Positions 37,427 to 47,208 of a stretch of 64,000 nt of DNA are shown in pieces. The notes beneath the pieces were generated by a model. It saw only the letters and a program-made list of their open reading frames with translations, did no database searches and was not told where the DNA came from. This DNA comes from Sphingobacterium sp. UBA7855 (GTDB taxonomy: Bacteria; Bacteroidota; Bacteroidia; Sphingobacteriales; Sphingobacteriaceae), in contig DLST01000011.1 of assembly GCA_002500745.1 (NCBI GenBank), positions 332,806 through 396,805 on the forward strand, written 5' to 3'. How positions within the stretch are numbered: the stretch's first letter is position 1; the number at the start of each line of letters is the position of its first letter. The position numbers and the translations under genes were made by a program.

Positions 37427-38277
37427 GGGTGGATCGCCCAATTAAAATTGAGTGCCAACGCATAATGATCTGACAAGGGCAACCCCTTTGCATTCGTGAA
37501 TAGATTGTTTTCTATATTATAGTCCCGGGCGGCAAGACTGAGTTCACTGCTGCTCCTGTAAAGAATCTTATCAATGGATTCGCTCTGATTACATATAGAC
37601 AACATATGCTGGGGTTTGAACGTGTGGCGGGCCTCTGGCACTAAGCCCCCATTTTCTAGTTCAACCCAGCTATCAACCAAAGCCGTTGAATCCATAAAAT
37701 CATGCAGATTATCATCACAAAAGCTATAATGTGCATTAAAATCGCCCATCACAAGAATTGACCTACCGCCAGAATGTTCACCGATGTAATCGCGCAACTG
37801 ATTGAGATTATCGCGACGTGCGCTTGAAGCTTTTCTGCTGTTTTGTGCATTTGCATGAACATTGTAGACGTCCAGCCAGACATCGGGCACAATCTCCACT
37901 TGAACAAAAGTAAAGCCCTTGGGTGTTAAAAAATCTGCACCCGTACGTTTCTTCCATGGAATACGGACAACATCAGTCATTGGAAAACGAGACAGTGTAT
38001 TTAAACCATCACCAAAGGGCACACGACCCTTTGTTTTCGTGCGGAAGGGATGTAAATTTCCGCCTAAATATAAACTTCTATTGTAGTTAAAATCTTCCTG
38101 TACATTCACGATATCAAAAGGATTAATCTTCCTTCCAATTTCGGCAATACTCCTGCTTCTACCCGTTATCGCCGACGAAATAATCCCAGGCAATCCCGCG
38201 ACATTATATGTCAGCACTGAAAAGAAACCGGAACTTATTTTTTCTCTATTCTTATTTTTGTCCATCGATATCTGCAT
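37423..38277 (-). CDS. Endonuclease/exonuclease/phosphatase-family hydrolase
   Basis: A 284-residue EEP-superfamily protein. The metal and catalytic motifs are LTYNVAGLPG, NVQEDF, LDVYNVHANAQ, MGDFNAHYS and SDHYAL, in the order found in DNase I-like and sphingomyelinase-like enzymes. The TPKGFTFVQVE segment before the LDVYNVHANAQ strand is closer to phosphodiesterases of sphingomyelinase C type than to DNA repair nucleases, but this is a weak lean. No signal peptide is visible at either ATG (38277 or 38265). The stop overlaps the end of the large outer-membrane protein gene. Confidence 0.75.
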   Translation of the reverse strand: MQISMDKNKNREKISSGFFSVLTYNVAGLPGIISSAITGRSRSIAEIGRKINPFDIVNVQEDFNYNRSLYLGGNLHPFRTKTKGRVPFGDGLNTLSRFPMTDVVRIPWKKRTGADFLTPKGFTFVQVEIVPDVWLDVYNVHANAQNSRKASSARRDNLNQLRDYIGEHSGGRSILVMGDFNAHYSFCDDNLHDFMDSTALVDSWVELENGGLVPEARHTFKPQHMLSICNQSESIDKILYRSSSELSLAARDYNIENNLFTNAKGLPLSDHYALALNFNWAIHP

Positions 38278-38414
38278 ATATAACCTTGTCTGATAAATTT
38301 AGCAATTACAATAAAAACTCACGAGTACTGTACAGTTAATTAACGGATAATTGATATAATCTGACATTACATCCATAGTTCAACACGAGCAATAGCGCTA
38401 TCCTTAAAATACAA

Positions 38415-38441
38415 AAAGGGACAACGCAATGCTGTCCCTTT
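38415..38441 (-). terminator. Terminator of pgk
   Basis: Stem AAAGGGACA / TGTCCCTTT with a 9-base loop, followed on the minus strand by TTTTTGT, 21 bp after the pgk stop. Confidence 0.88.
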
Positions 38442-38461
38442 CCTGAAAGATTTAATTTATA

Positions 38462-39652
38462 TTAATCTTCGAGTGCCTTTACGCCAGGAAGTACCTTTCC
38501 TTCCATGTATTCCAAAAGTGCACCACCGCCTGTGCTGACATAACTTACATCTTCAGTCATACCGAATTTACTTACAGCAGCAGCGGAATCACCGCCACCT
38601 ATTAAAGAAAAAGCTCCATTCTTCGTTGCTTCCACAACTGCATCAGCCACCGCTTTAGTACCTTTTGCGAAAGTATCAAATTCAAACACACCCATTGGAC
38701 CGTTCCAAAGAACTGTTTTAGAATTTTTAATGATCGACGCAAAGTTTGCTGCAGAATCCTGACCAATATCTAAGCCTTGCAAATCTGCAGGAATTTGGTC
38801 ATTTGGCCCATCATATACATTAGCATCGTTGGAAAATGCATCTGCTATCTGCGCATCAGTGGGAATAACTAGGTTTACACCTTTTTCTTTCGCCTTTTGA
38901 ACAAGCTCATTTGCTAAATCAAGTTTATCCATCTCCACCAATGATTTGCCAATTTCGCCACCTCTAGCTTTAATAAATGTATAGGCCATACCTCCGCCTA
39001 TCAGGAGATTATCAACTTTATCCAATAGCGCTTCGATCAATTGAATTTTATCTGAAACTTTCGCTCCACCCATAATAGCGGTAAAAGGTCTAACCGGATT
39101 ATTCAACACCTTCTCCGCATTTCCGACCTCAGCTGCCATCAGATAACCACTATATTTAGCTCCTGGAAAAAATTGAGCAACAATAGCTGTCGAAGCATGA
39201 GCTCTGTGGGCTGTACCGAAAGCATCGTTCACATAGATATCACCTAATTTTGACAACTTCTCAGCAAATTCAACATCTCCCTTTTCTTCTTCTTTATAGA
39301 AGCGTAGGTTCTCTAGCAACAAAACCTGACCAGCCTGCAAAGCCGCGGCTTTTTCTATTGCTTCTGTACCAATACAATCATTGGCAAACTGAACATCAGT
39401 GCCTAGAACCTGTGAAAGATGAGAAACAATATGTTTTAATGAATACTTATCAGTAGGACCATCTTTTGGCCTTCCTAAATGGGACATCAATATCACGCTT
39501 CCACCATCTTTCAAAATCTTCTTTATCGTTGGAGCCGCTCCCTGGATACGATTATCATCCGTAATATTGAAATTTTCATCCAAAGGCACGTTGAAATCCA
39601 CACGTACCAAGGCTTTTTTACCTGCAAAATTTAAATCGTCTACTGTTTTCAT
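38462..39652 (-). CDS. pgk: Phosphoglycerate kinase
   Basis: A 396-residue glycolytic kinase that transfers phosphate from 1,3-bisphosphoglycerate to ADP. The N-terminal [59 protein letters not shown] and the C-terminal [13 protein letters not shown] signatures are all present. The length is normal. It is transcribed alone with its own terminator. Confidence 0.97.
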   Translation of the reverse strand: MKTVDDLNFAGKKALVRVDFNVPLDENFNITDDNRIQGAAPTIKKILKDGGSVILMSHLGRPKDGPTDKYSLKHIVSHLSQVLGTDVQFANDCIGTEAIEKAAALQAGQVLLLENLRFYKEEEKGDVEFAEKLSKLGDIYVNDAFGTAHRAHASTAIVAQFFPGAKYSGYLMAAEVGNAEKVLNNPVRPFTAIMGGAKVSDKIQLIEALLDKVDNLLIGGGMAYTFIKARGGEIGKSLVEMDKLDLANELVQKAKEKGVNLVIPTDAQIADAFSNDANVYDGPNDQIPADLQGLDIGQDSAANFASIIKNSKTVLWNGPMGVFEFDTFAKGTKAVADAVVEATKNGAFSLIGGGDSAAAVSKFGMTEDVSYVSTGGGALLEYMEGKVLPGVKALED

Positions 39653-39867
39653 TCTGTAACTTTATTGATTTGGGATTAGGTCGTTTTGTCAAACGAACAG
39701 CTAAATATAAAAAAAAGCATTTGCTTTCATTAGAAATAATTATTTATTCATGGCAATTCCTAACTTAGATTGAACTTATCAGCACGCAACGTAAGAACTA
39801 CCCGCATCATTATAAATTGTAATTACCTACACCATACTACGGTTGAGCTTCCTTTACGAATCAATTA

Positions 39868-41634
39868 CTAATGAATCTCAACGCTATAAGGCAATCTCGC
39901 CTGTATTCCCGTCTGTGCTGTAGCTTTTTTCATAACATCAAAATAGCGATAGTACTCGCCCATTTGCTCTTTGGCAAGCCAAACTTGAACTTTCTCTTTC
40001 GAATTATTCAATATTGAGGTAAAAGGATCTTCTTTCTCCGGATACTGGAACACTTTATAGTTACTCAATTTGGCCTTTTTAGCGGCAGCCTGAATTGCGG
40101 CATCCAAGTTACCCAGTCGGTCAACCAATTTATTGTTCACTCCCTGCGCGCCAGTCCAAACTCTTCCCTGTCCAATGCTATCCACATCAGCGATGGATAA
40201 TTTGCGGCCATCTGCAACAACTTTAGTAAATGTACCATATACTTTATCCACTTCCCGCTGGATGATATCCCTTTCTTCTGCTGTCAACGGCCGATCGAAA
40301 GAAGTCATCAAATCAGCAAACTTACCCGTCTTTACACCATCATAATGCACTCCAATTTTATTGTTCATCAGATTTTGGAAATTAGGAATTACACCAAATA
40401 CACCTATAGATCCTGTAATTGTAGTCGGTTCGGCAAATATCGAATCTGCTGCCGCCGAGATATAATACCCCCCTGATGCAGCTAAATCTCCCATCGATAC
40501 GATTACAGGTTTCACTTTCTTGGTCAAAACAACCTCCCGCCAGATAATATCCGATGCTAGAGCAGATCCACCAGGAGAATTGACACGCAAAACAACAGCT
40601 TTAACAGCATCATCTTCTCTTAATTTCCGTAGTTCACGGGAAAATTTATCACCACCGATTTGACCCGGTCCTGTCCCCTCACCGTCAACAATTTCTCCAG
40701 CAGCATAAAGAACTGCGACTTCAGATCCACTCACATCTCCTTTTACCTTCTTATTATAATCCAATAGGGAAACGAACGATATGTCATCTTTTTCCGAAAT
40801 TTTCAAACGTTTTCGCAAGTCCGATAAAAGTTCGTCTTTATATAGCTTGGCATCCGCAAGCTTATATTTTACCGCATCGTCCGCATCCCGAACTAAATAG
40901 TTATTTGCTATCGCCCGCAATGAATCCGAAGAAATTTTTCTGCTTGCTGCTATTTCATCAATAAAAGTAGTATATATACTTCCCAAATAAGAAGTTACCT
41001 GCAAACGGTTGGGCTCACTCATTTTATTCAAAAAGTAAGGTTCAACAGCACTCTTAAAGGTACCTACCTTGACAATTTGCATCTCTACACCAACCTTGTC
41101 CAGCAAGTCTTTATAAAACATCGTCGAACTTGCCAACCCTTTAAAATCGATTGTACCTTGTGGATTAACATATACCTTATCAGCGATGCTCGCCACATAA
41201 TAAGCCTTTTGGTCGTAGCCGGCATTATAAGCAACAACAAATTTACCCGTCTTTTTAAAGGCCAAAAGTTCGTCCCTTACTTCCTTTAAACTTGCAAAGC
41301 CAACACCGACATGACTCGCATCTAAATAAATACCCTTAATATTTCCATCTGTAGCCGCATACTTGATCCTTGCCAAAATATCATCTAGTCCAATATTTTT
41401 GGTCGAATAACCGGGAAGATTGAGACTCCCCAACGGATTGGCTTCACTTCTTTCGGTAATATCATAATCAAAAGACAGGTATAAAACCGAATTGCTTTTA
41501 ACAACAACTTCCTGATCAGAGGATGCCGAGCTGATAATCGCTCCAATAATTCCCATCAAGACAATAAACAACACAACAAAAGAGATTACAATCCCTGTAA
41601 TTGTTGCCAGTACATATTTAAAAAATGATTTCAT
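39868..41634 (-). CDS. sppA: Signal peptide peptidase SppA, 67K type
   Basis: A 588-residue inner-membrane serine protease with one N-terminal transmembrane helix (about residues 8-32). It has two ClpP-like domains, as in the long SppA form. The C-terminal MGDLAASGGYYIS holds the catalytic Ser, and the N-terminal half has IADKVYVNPQGTIDFKG with the matching Lys. The active site is composite and faces the periplasm. It cleaves remnant signal peptides. It is a single-gene unit, 219 bp from divergent folK. Confidence 0.93.
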   Translation of the reverse strand: MKSFFKYVLATITGIVISFVVLFIVLMGIIGAIISSASSDQEVVVKSNSVLYLSFDYDITERSEANPLGSLNLPGYSTKNIGLDDILARIKYAATDGNIKGIYLDASHVGVGFASLKEVRDELLAFKKTGKFVVAYNAGYDQKAYYVASIADKVYVNPQGTIDFKGLASSTMFYKDLLDKVGVEMQIVKVGTFKSAVEPYFLNKMSEPNRLQVTSYLGSIYTTFIDEIAASRKISSDSLRAIANNYLVRDADDAVKYKLADAKLYKDELLSDLRKRLKISEKDDISFVSLLDYNKKVKGDVSGSEVAVLYAAGEIVDGEGTGPGQIGGDKFSRELRKLREDDAVKAVVLRVNSPGGSALASDIIWREVVLTKKVKPVIVSMGDLAASGGYYISAAADSIFAEPTTITGSIGVFGVIPNFQNLMNNKIGVHYDGVKTGKFADLMTSFDRPLTAEERDIIQREVDKVYGTFTKVVADGRKLSIADVDSIGQGRVWTGAQGVNNKLVDRLGNLDAAIQAAAKKAKLSNYKVFQYPEKEDPFTSILNNSKEKVQVWLAKEQMGEYYRYFDVMKKATAQTGIQARLPYSVEIH

Positions 41635-41853
41635 ATTTTGTAATTATATCCGATTAATAACAAGCTCTACCAATCGAATGCGCTATTTTCCATTAAAGGT
41701 AATGCAATATTTTTTATTCACACAGTCTTTTATTTCATCTATATCATATTTTCTTCCCAACGTGAGCTAACTCGCTAACAGAAATTTGCATAATCAGATG
41801 GAATTAACAGGCAAACTTCATCATTAAATCCCTCAAAAGCCTATTTTTGCAAT

Positions 41854-42357
41854 ATGAATAAGATATATATCCTATTGGGCACCAATCTAGGGGATCGCTT
41901 TCAGCAGCTTAATTTAGCGAGAAAGCAGCTCGAGAAACATGCTGGAGAGCTAATTGAAGCATCGTCAATTTATGAAACTGCTGCCTGGGGAGTTAGAGAC
42001 CAACCTGCTTTTTTAAATCAGGTTATCTTGGTAGCTTCCGAATTACCACCCTTAGAATGCTTAAAACTAACACAGCATATCGAACAGGAATTAGGACGCG
42101 TACGTAAGGAAAAGTGGGGCGAAAGAGTTATTGACATCGACCTACTCTACTTCAACCAAGAAATCATCGACCTACCATCACTTCAGATTCCACACCCCTA
42201 CATTGCCCAACGTAGGTTCACACTCGAACCCTTAGCGGAAATCGCCCCCGACTATGTTCACCCTGTTTACAAAAAAAATAATGTATATTTATTGGATAAA
42301 TGCAAAGACGATTTACCTGTAAAGAAAACAAGCAACAATGAACCATCTCGACATTGA
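41854..42357 (+). CDS. folK: 2-amino-4-hydroxy-6-hydroxymethyldihydropteridine diphosphokinase (HPPK)
   Basis: A 167-residue folate-pathway kinase. Family motifs are IYILLGTNLGDRFQQL, IYETAAWGVRDQPAFLNQV, and the signature KEKWGERVIDIDLLYFNQ with the metal-binding Asp pair, then PHPYIAQRRFTLEPLAEIAP. The last 20 bases overlap the Hpt gene, which suggests translational coupling. A TATTTTTG -7-like box lies just before the ATG. Confidence 0.95.
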   Translation: MNKIYILLGTNLGDRFQQLNLARKQLEKHAGELIEASSIYETAAWGVRDQPAFLNQVILVASELPPLECLKLTQHIEQELGRVRKEKWGERVIDIDLLYFNQEIIDLPSLQIPHPYIAQRRFTLEPLAEIAPDYVHPVYKKNNVYLLDKCKDDLPVKKTSNNEPSRH

Positions 42358-42682
42358 ACTGATCAGCCTAAACATGTTCGACAATCAAGAATTAATTAAA
42401 CAATTTGTATCCATGTACCTTATTCAAACACCTGTCGATCTCGATAAACTCCGTCAGGCACTTGCTGAAGGTAACCTGCAGAAAATTGGTGATGCCGCCC
42501 ATCATATCAAACCGACAATGGACTATATAGGTGCTTTTCATCTGAAAGAAAAGTTGGAAGAATTGGAGAGCCAGGCAAAAAACAAGGAATCTTTAGAGAT
42601 ATTGCGGGCAACTTTCAGTATCATCGATATCGAGATGAAGGAACTCCTTTTTGAATTAGAACAATATGAAAAAACGATCTAA
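42338..42682 (+). CDS. Orphan Hpt-domain phosphotransfer protein
   Basis: A 114-residue all-helical protein whose only recognisable domain is Hpt. AAHHIKPT at residues 53-60 is the H-x-I-K site, with His55 as the phosphorylatable residue. An Hpt domain passes phosphate between receiver domains in multistep phosphorelays. No histidine kinase or receiver gene is near, so its partners are elsewhere. It overlaps folK by 20 bp and its stop codon lies in the shared terminator hairpin. Confidence 0.83.
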   Translation: MNHLDIELISLNMFDNQELIKQFVSMYLIQTPVDLDKLRQALAEGNLQKIGDAAHHIKPTMDYIGAFHLKEKLEELESQAKNKESLEILRATFSIIDIEMKELLFELEQYEKTI

Positions 42683-42697
42683 GCCAGATCGTTTTTT
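42669..42697. terminator. Bidirectional terminator overlapping two convergent genes
   Basis: Stem AAAAAACGATCT / AGATCGTTTTTT with loop AAGCC. It serves the folK-Hpt unit and pssA. Both stop codons (42680-42682 plus, 42679-42681 minus) fall inside it. Confidence 0.88.
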
Positions 42698-43365
42698 TTA
42701 TTGAAATGCAATGCAGATAAAATGAAATACAAAATAAGAATAATAGGAAGAGCCATAAATTGACCAATCATAAAAAAGATCAAAGTCAAGATCAGAAATA
42801 TAAACCGATATTTATTTGTTTTCCATTCCATGGAACTAAATTTCATCGAAAACAACCTAATTTCACTCACCAATAGATAACTTGTTAAAAAAACACTACC
42901 GATTAAAATTAACGGATTTAAAACAAATTGGGGATAGGTATCAGCAATATACGGAAGTGAGAGCACATAAAATGTATTCATTGGTGTATTGAGGCCGATG
43001 AAATCAGAAGTTTGGCGCTCATCCAAATTGAACTTGGCTAAACGCAAAGCCGAGAAGACTGTAATAATAAATCCCAAATAAGGATATAAAGAGCCATCAG
43101 GAAATACCTTTGACAATAAAGTAAACATGATTGTTCCAGGTAAAAAGCCAAAACTAACCATATCGGCCAACGAGTCAAGTTCCTTCCCAATCGACGATTT
43201 AACATGAAGCAGACGCGCTACCATTCCATCAAAAAAATCAAATATCCCCGACGCAAACACACAGATGGTAACAATTTTAATATTACCTTGTAAGGCCATT
43301 AACACAGCGATACACCCACTAAATAAATTTAGACAAGTCAGCAAATTGGGAATATGTTTTTTCAT
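42679..43365 (-). CDS. pssA: CDP-diacylglycerol--serine O-phosphatidyltransferase
   Basis: A 228-residue polytopic enzyme of the CDP-alcohol phosphatidyltransferase family. The complete signature DGx2ARx8Gx3Dx3D is present, from D46 to D68. Six or so transmembrane helices follow. It makes phosphatidylserine, the precursor of phosphatidylethanolamine. The C terminus reads into the bidirectional terminator. It lies 73 bp downstream of rho. Confidence 0.92.
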   Translation of the reverse strand: MKKHIPNLLTCLNLFSGCIAVLMALQGNIKIVTICVFASGIFDFFDGMVARLLHVKSSIGKELDSLADMVSFGFLPGTIMFTLLSKVFPDGSLYPYLGFIITVFSALRLAKFNLDERQTSDFIGLNTPMNTFYVLSLPYIADTYPQFVLNPLILIGSVFLTSYLLVSEIRLFSMKFSSMEWKTNKYRFIFLILTLIFFMIGQFMALPIILILYFILSALHFNKKNDLA

Positions 43366-43389
43366 ATACAGGATCTACATTATAAAAAA

Positions 43390-43416
43390 AGCCATCATTT
43401 TTTTCAAATGATGGCT
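43390..43416 (-). terminator. Terminator of rho
   Basis: Stem AGCCATCATTT / AAATGATGGCT with a 5-base loop, followed by TTTTTTT on the minus strand, 22 bp after the rho stop. Confidence 0.88.
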
Positions 43417-43438
43417 AAAATATCAAAATTTGATGGAA

Positions 43439-44938
43439 TTACCCATTCATACTGATCAAAAATTCTTCATTTGATTTAGTTCCACGCAATTGTCCTTGTA
43501 AAAATTCCATAGCCTCTGTAGAATTCATATCGGACAAATGGTTACGAAGTACCCAAATGCGTTGCAATGTTTCTTTGTCGGTCAACAAATCATCGCGACG
43601 CGTACTGGATGCCGTAATATCGATTGCCGGGAAGATACGTTTGTTTGCCAATTTACGATCCAGCTGTAGTTCCATATTACCCGTACCTTTGAATTCTTCA
43701 AAGATAACTTCATCCATTTTAGATCCTGTATCTGTCAATGCCGTAGCTAAAATAGTTAATGAACCACCGTTTTCGATATTCCGGGCAGCACCAAAGAAAC
43801 GTTTTGGCTTATGTAAAGCGTTAGCGTCCACACCACCTGACAAAATTTTACCAGACGCAGGCGCAACTGTGTTATATGCACGAGCCAATCTCGTGATTGA
43901 GTCTAACAAAATAACGACATCGTGTCCGCACTCTACCATACGCTTTGCTTTCTCAAGCACGATATTCGCAATCTTAACATGGCGGTCAGCCGGTTCATCA
44001 AATGTAGAAGAGACAACTTCAGCACGAACACTTCTTGCCATATCGGTCACCTCCTCTGGGCGCTCATCGATTAATAAAATAATCAGATAAACTTCCGGAT
44101 GATTTTTTGCTATAGCATTCGCAACCTCTTTCAACAAGTTTGTTTTACCCGTTTTCGGCTGCGCAACGATTAATCCACGTTGCCCCTTACCGATAGGCGT
44201 AAATAAATCCATGATACGCGTAGAATAATTTCCAACGCCCATATCCAAATTTAAACGCTCATCTGGGAACAATGGTGTCAAATAATCAAATGGTACACGA
44301 TCACGTACCTCTGCAGGATTTTGTCCATTGATAGCCTCTACTCTGACCAAAGGAAAATATTTCTCCCCTTCTTTAGGTGGGCGGATACAGCCTCGTACCG
44401 TATCTCCTGTTTTCAAGCCAAATAATTTGATTTGAGATTGTGATACATAAATATCATCAGGGGATGTCAAATAATTGTAATCAGAAGAACGTAAGAAGCC
44501 ATAACCATCGGGCATGATTTCCAATACCCCTTCATTAACAATTACATTATCGAAATCTGTACTTGAAGAAGTGTTTTCTGCTTTAGGAGTTTGAATGGTT
44601 TTCTCAGGTTGGGCGCCTTTATCTGCTGCTGTTGTGTCCGCAGCTGCAACGGTGGGTTCTTCATGCTCAGAAACTTCACGTTTCCTTACCGTTACAGGTT
44701 CCGCAGTTTTAATGGTCCGCACACGTTTACGTGTACGTTCAGCATGTTCCTGACTATCTTCCTCTACTTTTGATACTTTTTCAGCTGAAGCTGGAGCGGC
44801 TTCCTCTTCTGCGCCAGTATTACTAATTCTTTCGATTAATTCTTGTTTACGCAATTTATCAGCATCTGCGATACCGATCAACTTAGCAATCTCGCGCAAT
44901 TCTGATACGAGTTTAGCGTTTAATTCGTTAATATCCAT
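43439..44938 (-). CDS. rho: Transcription termination factor Rho with disordered insert
   Basis: A 499-residue hexameric RNA helicase. The N-terminal helical part (1-40) has [23 protein letters not shown]. Residues about 42-130 are a charged, Ala/Glu/Thr-rich low-complexity insert absent from E. coli Rho. The RNA-binding cold-shock-like domain starts at about 131 ([16 protein letters not shown]). The ATPase has PKTGKTNLL (Walker A), [15 protein letters not shown] and the Q-loop and R-loop regions. Rho of Bacteroides has a similar insert linked to phase separation. ATG 44938 is chosen; an upstream in-frame start at 45016 has no family match. Confidence 0.96.
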   Translation of the reverse strand: MDINELNAKLVSELREIAKLIGIADADKLRKQELIERISNTGAEEEAAPASAEKVSKVEEDSQEHAERTRKRVRTIKTAEPVTVRKREVSEHEEPTVAAADTTAADKGAQPEKTIQTPKAENTSSSTDFDNVIVNEGVLEIMPDGYGFLRSSDYNYLTSPDDIYVSQSQIKLFGLKTGDTVRGCIRPPKEGEKYFPLVRVEAINGQNPAEVRDRVPFDYLTPLFPDERLNLDMGVGNYSTRIMDLFTPIGKGQRGLIVAQPKTGKTNLLKEVANAIAKNHPEVYLIILLIDERPEEVTDMARSVRAEVVSSTFDEPADRHVKIANIVLEKAKRMVECGHDVVILLDSITRLARAYNTVAPASGKILSGGVDANALHKPKRFFGAARNIENGGSLTILATALTDTGSKMDEVIFEEFKGTGNMELQLDRKLANKRIFPAIDITASSTRRDDLLTDKETLQRIWVLRNHLSDMNSTEAMEFLQGQLRGTKSNEEFLISMNG

Positions 44939-45239
44939 TAATGTGTTGTGTATGATTTTTGGATTTTCTTTTTGAGCTTTATTCTGAATTCTGATAACAC
45001 TTAAGCGAGTTTCCAAGATTAAGTGAGATGAAGAACTTAATGATTTCTTTTAAATCCGAAGCGGATTAAATATTGAGAACCTTGACAAAGAAAAAAACAA
45101 ATTTTGTTATTTCAAAATATTTCAAAAAAAATATTTACTATTGTAACTAGTAAAACGATTTAACAACATTTTTAGATTGAATTTATATTTTTTTTCATAA
45201 GTTCGTACCTTTCAAAATTTAAGTTTTTAGATCCCTTAT
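44939..45239. promoter_or_regulatory. Divergent intergenic region between rho and the sugar permease
   Basis: 301 bp that must carry the promoters of rho (minus) and the permease (plus). TACCTTTC at 45206-45213 is a near match to the -7 box for the permease. No hairpin or T-box-like leader was found. Rho leaders are often autoregulated, which is not testable by eye. Confidence 0.35.
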
Positions 45240-46967
45240 ATGGAACAGCAACAAACTAAAACTAATTACCCCGCGCTTTACACACTAATTATTGTGTTTT
45301 TCTTCTGGGGGTTCATTGCCGCAGGGAACAGTGTTTTTATACCATTCTGCAAAAATTACTTTCATTTAGATCAGTTTCAATCGCAGCTGATTGACTTTGC
45401 TTTTTATACAGCCTATTATATCGGCGCATTGCTACTGTTTATTTTCAGTTCAATTGGTGGAAAAGACCTGGTTGGAAAATGGGGATATAAAAAGAGTATC
45501 GTTTATGGTTTACTTTTCTCAGCTTTAGGTGCTGCAGCCATGATCGTTGCTGTCGAAGTGAACCTCTATGTTGGTATGTTGTTGGGCCTCTTCGTCGTTG
45601 CACTGGGTTTTTCATTACAACAGACCGCGGCAAATCCATTCGCAGTTTTGTTGGGTGACCCAAAAACCGGTGCGTCTCGGGTCAACCTCGGAGGTGGTAT
45701 TAACTCTTTCGGTACAACAATAGGCCCGCTTGTTATCGGATTTTCGTTATTCGGAACATTTGAACCTATTTCAGACTCCGAAATTGCCAACCTTCCGTTA
45801 AATAAAGTAGTCTATCTCTATATAGGCGTTGGCCTGTTGTTTATTTTAGCTGCAGCGCTATTTAATTTCAGTAAAAAAGTTCCTGCTGGGATTAGCGACG
45901 AGCCAATGGAAAAAGCGAACAAAGCTTTACGTACATTGATTATTATGACTGTTTTGCTCTTCGGTATGTTCACACCCGTTTTCTTAAGCTATAAAAGTGA
46001 TTTAGCCTTAGAAGTAGAGCAATTACACAAACAAGTTTCGAGTTTAACCGATCCCGTTCAGATCGATCAACTCAAATTACAGATTAAAGAACTTGCCAAA
46101 CCTCTCGAAACACAGCGTATGCTTTGGTTAGCAGGCGCTTTGGTCGTTGTTATTGGTGGTTTGTTATTCTCTAATAAAAGTGCCCAAAAGAATCCAGAAG
46201 GTTGGGGTGCGATGAAATACCCTCAATTGGCTTTAGGTATGCTTGCTTTGTTTATCTATGTTGGTATCGAAGTAGCCATTGGTAGTAACCTTGGCGAATT
46301 ATTAACCCTGAAAGAATTTGGTCACCTGCAATCATCACAAATTACACCTTATGTATCTATGTACTGGGGGAGTATGATGATCGGCCGATGGGCAGGCGCA
46401 ATAACCGCGTTTAACTTAACTAAAACCACCAAAAATGGTTTGTTGGTCATAGTTCCACTCGTTGCCTTCTCTATTATTATTGGAGTTAATACACTCGCTG
46501 GATTTGAAATGTCACACCTCTATTATTATGTTGTGTGTATTATTCTTCAAATTGTAGCATTCTACCTAAGTAAAGAGAAACCTGCTCGCACATTAATTAT
46601 TTTCGGATTATTCGGAATTATTGCCATGTTGGTTGGGTTGTTCTCATCGGGTACAATCGCTATCTATGCTTTCTTATCAGGAGGTCTTGCTTGTTCAATT
46701 ATGTGGTCGTCCATTTTCAGTTTATCTATTGTTGGTTTGGGTAAATACACCGCTCAAGGCTCGGCATTCCTCGTTATGATGATTCTTGGGGGAGGTGTTC
46801 TTCCTCCGATCCAAGGAAAATTAGCAGATATTATCGGTATTCACAATTCATATATTCTACCATTGGTCGGATTCTGTTATGTTGTTTTCTTTGCGATCTT
46901 TGTGAAGGGAATATTAACAAAACAAGGAATCAACATTGACGAAATAGAGGCTGAAGGAGGACATTAA
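45240..46967 (+). CDS. FHS-family sugar permease, probably for N-acetylglucosamine
   Basis: A 575-residue major-facilitator protein with 12 or more helices. It belongs to the FHS (fucose-galactose-glucose-GlcNAc) group, as shown by FFFWGFIAAGNSVFIPFCKNYF and FSLQQTAANPFAVLLGDP. It is longer than FucP. After helix six there is a helix-rich insertion (about residues 255-300, SDLALEVEQLHKQVSSL...) predicted as coiled coil. The next gene, 241 bp downstream, is a BadF-type kinase like the GlcNAc kinases of the phylum, so the substrate is probably GlcNAc or a similar amino sugar. Proton symport is inferred from family. Confidence 0.85.
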   Translation: MEQQQTKTNYPALYTLIIVFFFWGFIAAGNSVFIPFCKNYFHLDQFQSQLIDFAFYTAYYIGALLLFIFSSIGGKDLVGKWGYKKSIVYGLLFSALGAAAMIVAVEVNLYVGMLLGLFVVALGFSLQQTAANPFAVLLGDPKTGASRVNLGGGINSFGTTIGPLVIGFSLFGTFEPISDSEIANLPLNKVVYLYIGVGLLFILAAALFNFSKKVPAGISDEPMEKANKALRTLIIMTVLLFGMFTPVFLSYKSDLALEVEQLHKQVSSLTDPVQIDQLKLQIKELAKPLETQRMLWLAGALVVVIGGLLFSNKSAQKNPEGWGAMKYPQLALGMLALFIYVGIEVAIGSNLGELLTLKEFGHLQSSQITPYVSMYWGSMMIGRWAGAITAFNLTKTTKNGLLVIVPLVAFSIIIGVNTLAGFEMSHLYYYVVCIILQIVAFYLSKEKPARTLIIFGLFGIIAMLVGLFSSGTIAIYAFLSGGLACSIMWSSIFSLSIVGLGKYTAQGSAFLVMMILGGGVLPPIQGKLADIIGIHNSYILPLVGFCYVVFFAIFVKGILTKQGINIDEIEAEGGH

Positions 46968-47026
46968 TACCCCTCACTAATTGTAAATAGTACACTATTT
47001 AAACAATTTTATTACACAGCTCAAAA

Positions 47027-47061
47027 ACAGGCTTAGCGATATTGTTAAGCCTGTTTTTTTA
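47027..47061 (+). terminator. Terminator of the sugar permease gene
   Basis: Stem AACAGGCTTA / TAAGCCTGTT with a 9-base loop and a T run, about 60 bp after the permease stop. Confidence 0.88.
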
Positions 47062-47208
47062 TCTACTGACTTAATGACAAAAATTTATTTTTCGAAAAAT
47101 CAACGGATAAATTATGATATTTAAAATTAAAAAATGTATTTTCGGGGAATTGATTAATGATTGATTACTCATTTTATAACGATTAAACACAATTAAAACT
47201 ACTCAATA

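Noticed and set aside
43557..44090. 177-codon open frame on the plus strand, antisense to rho
   Set aside because: It lies fully inside the conserved rho ATPase domain and its residues show no family pattern, so it is a shadow of rho codon use.
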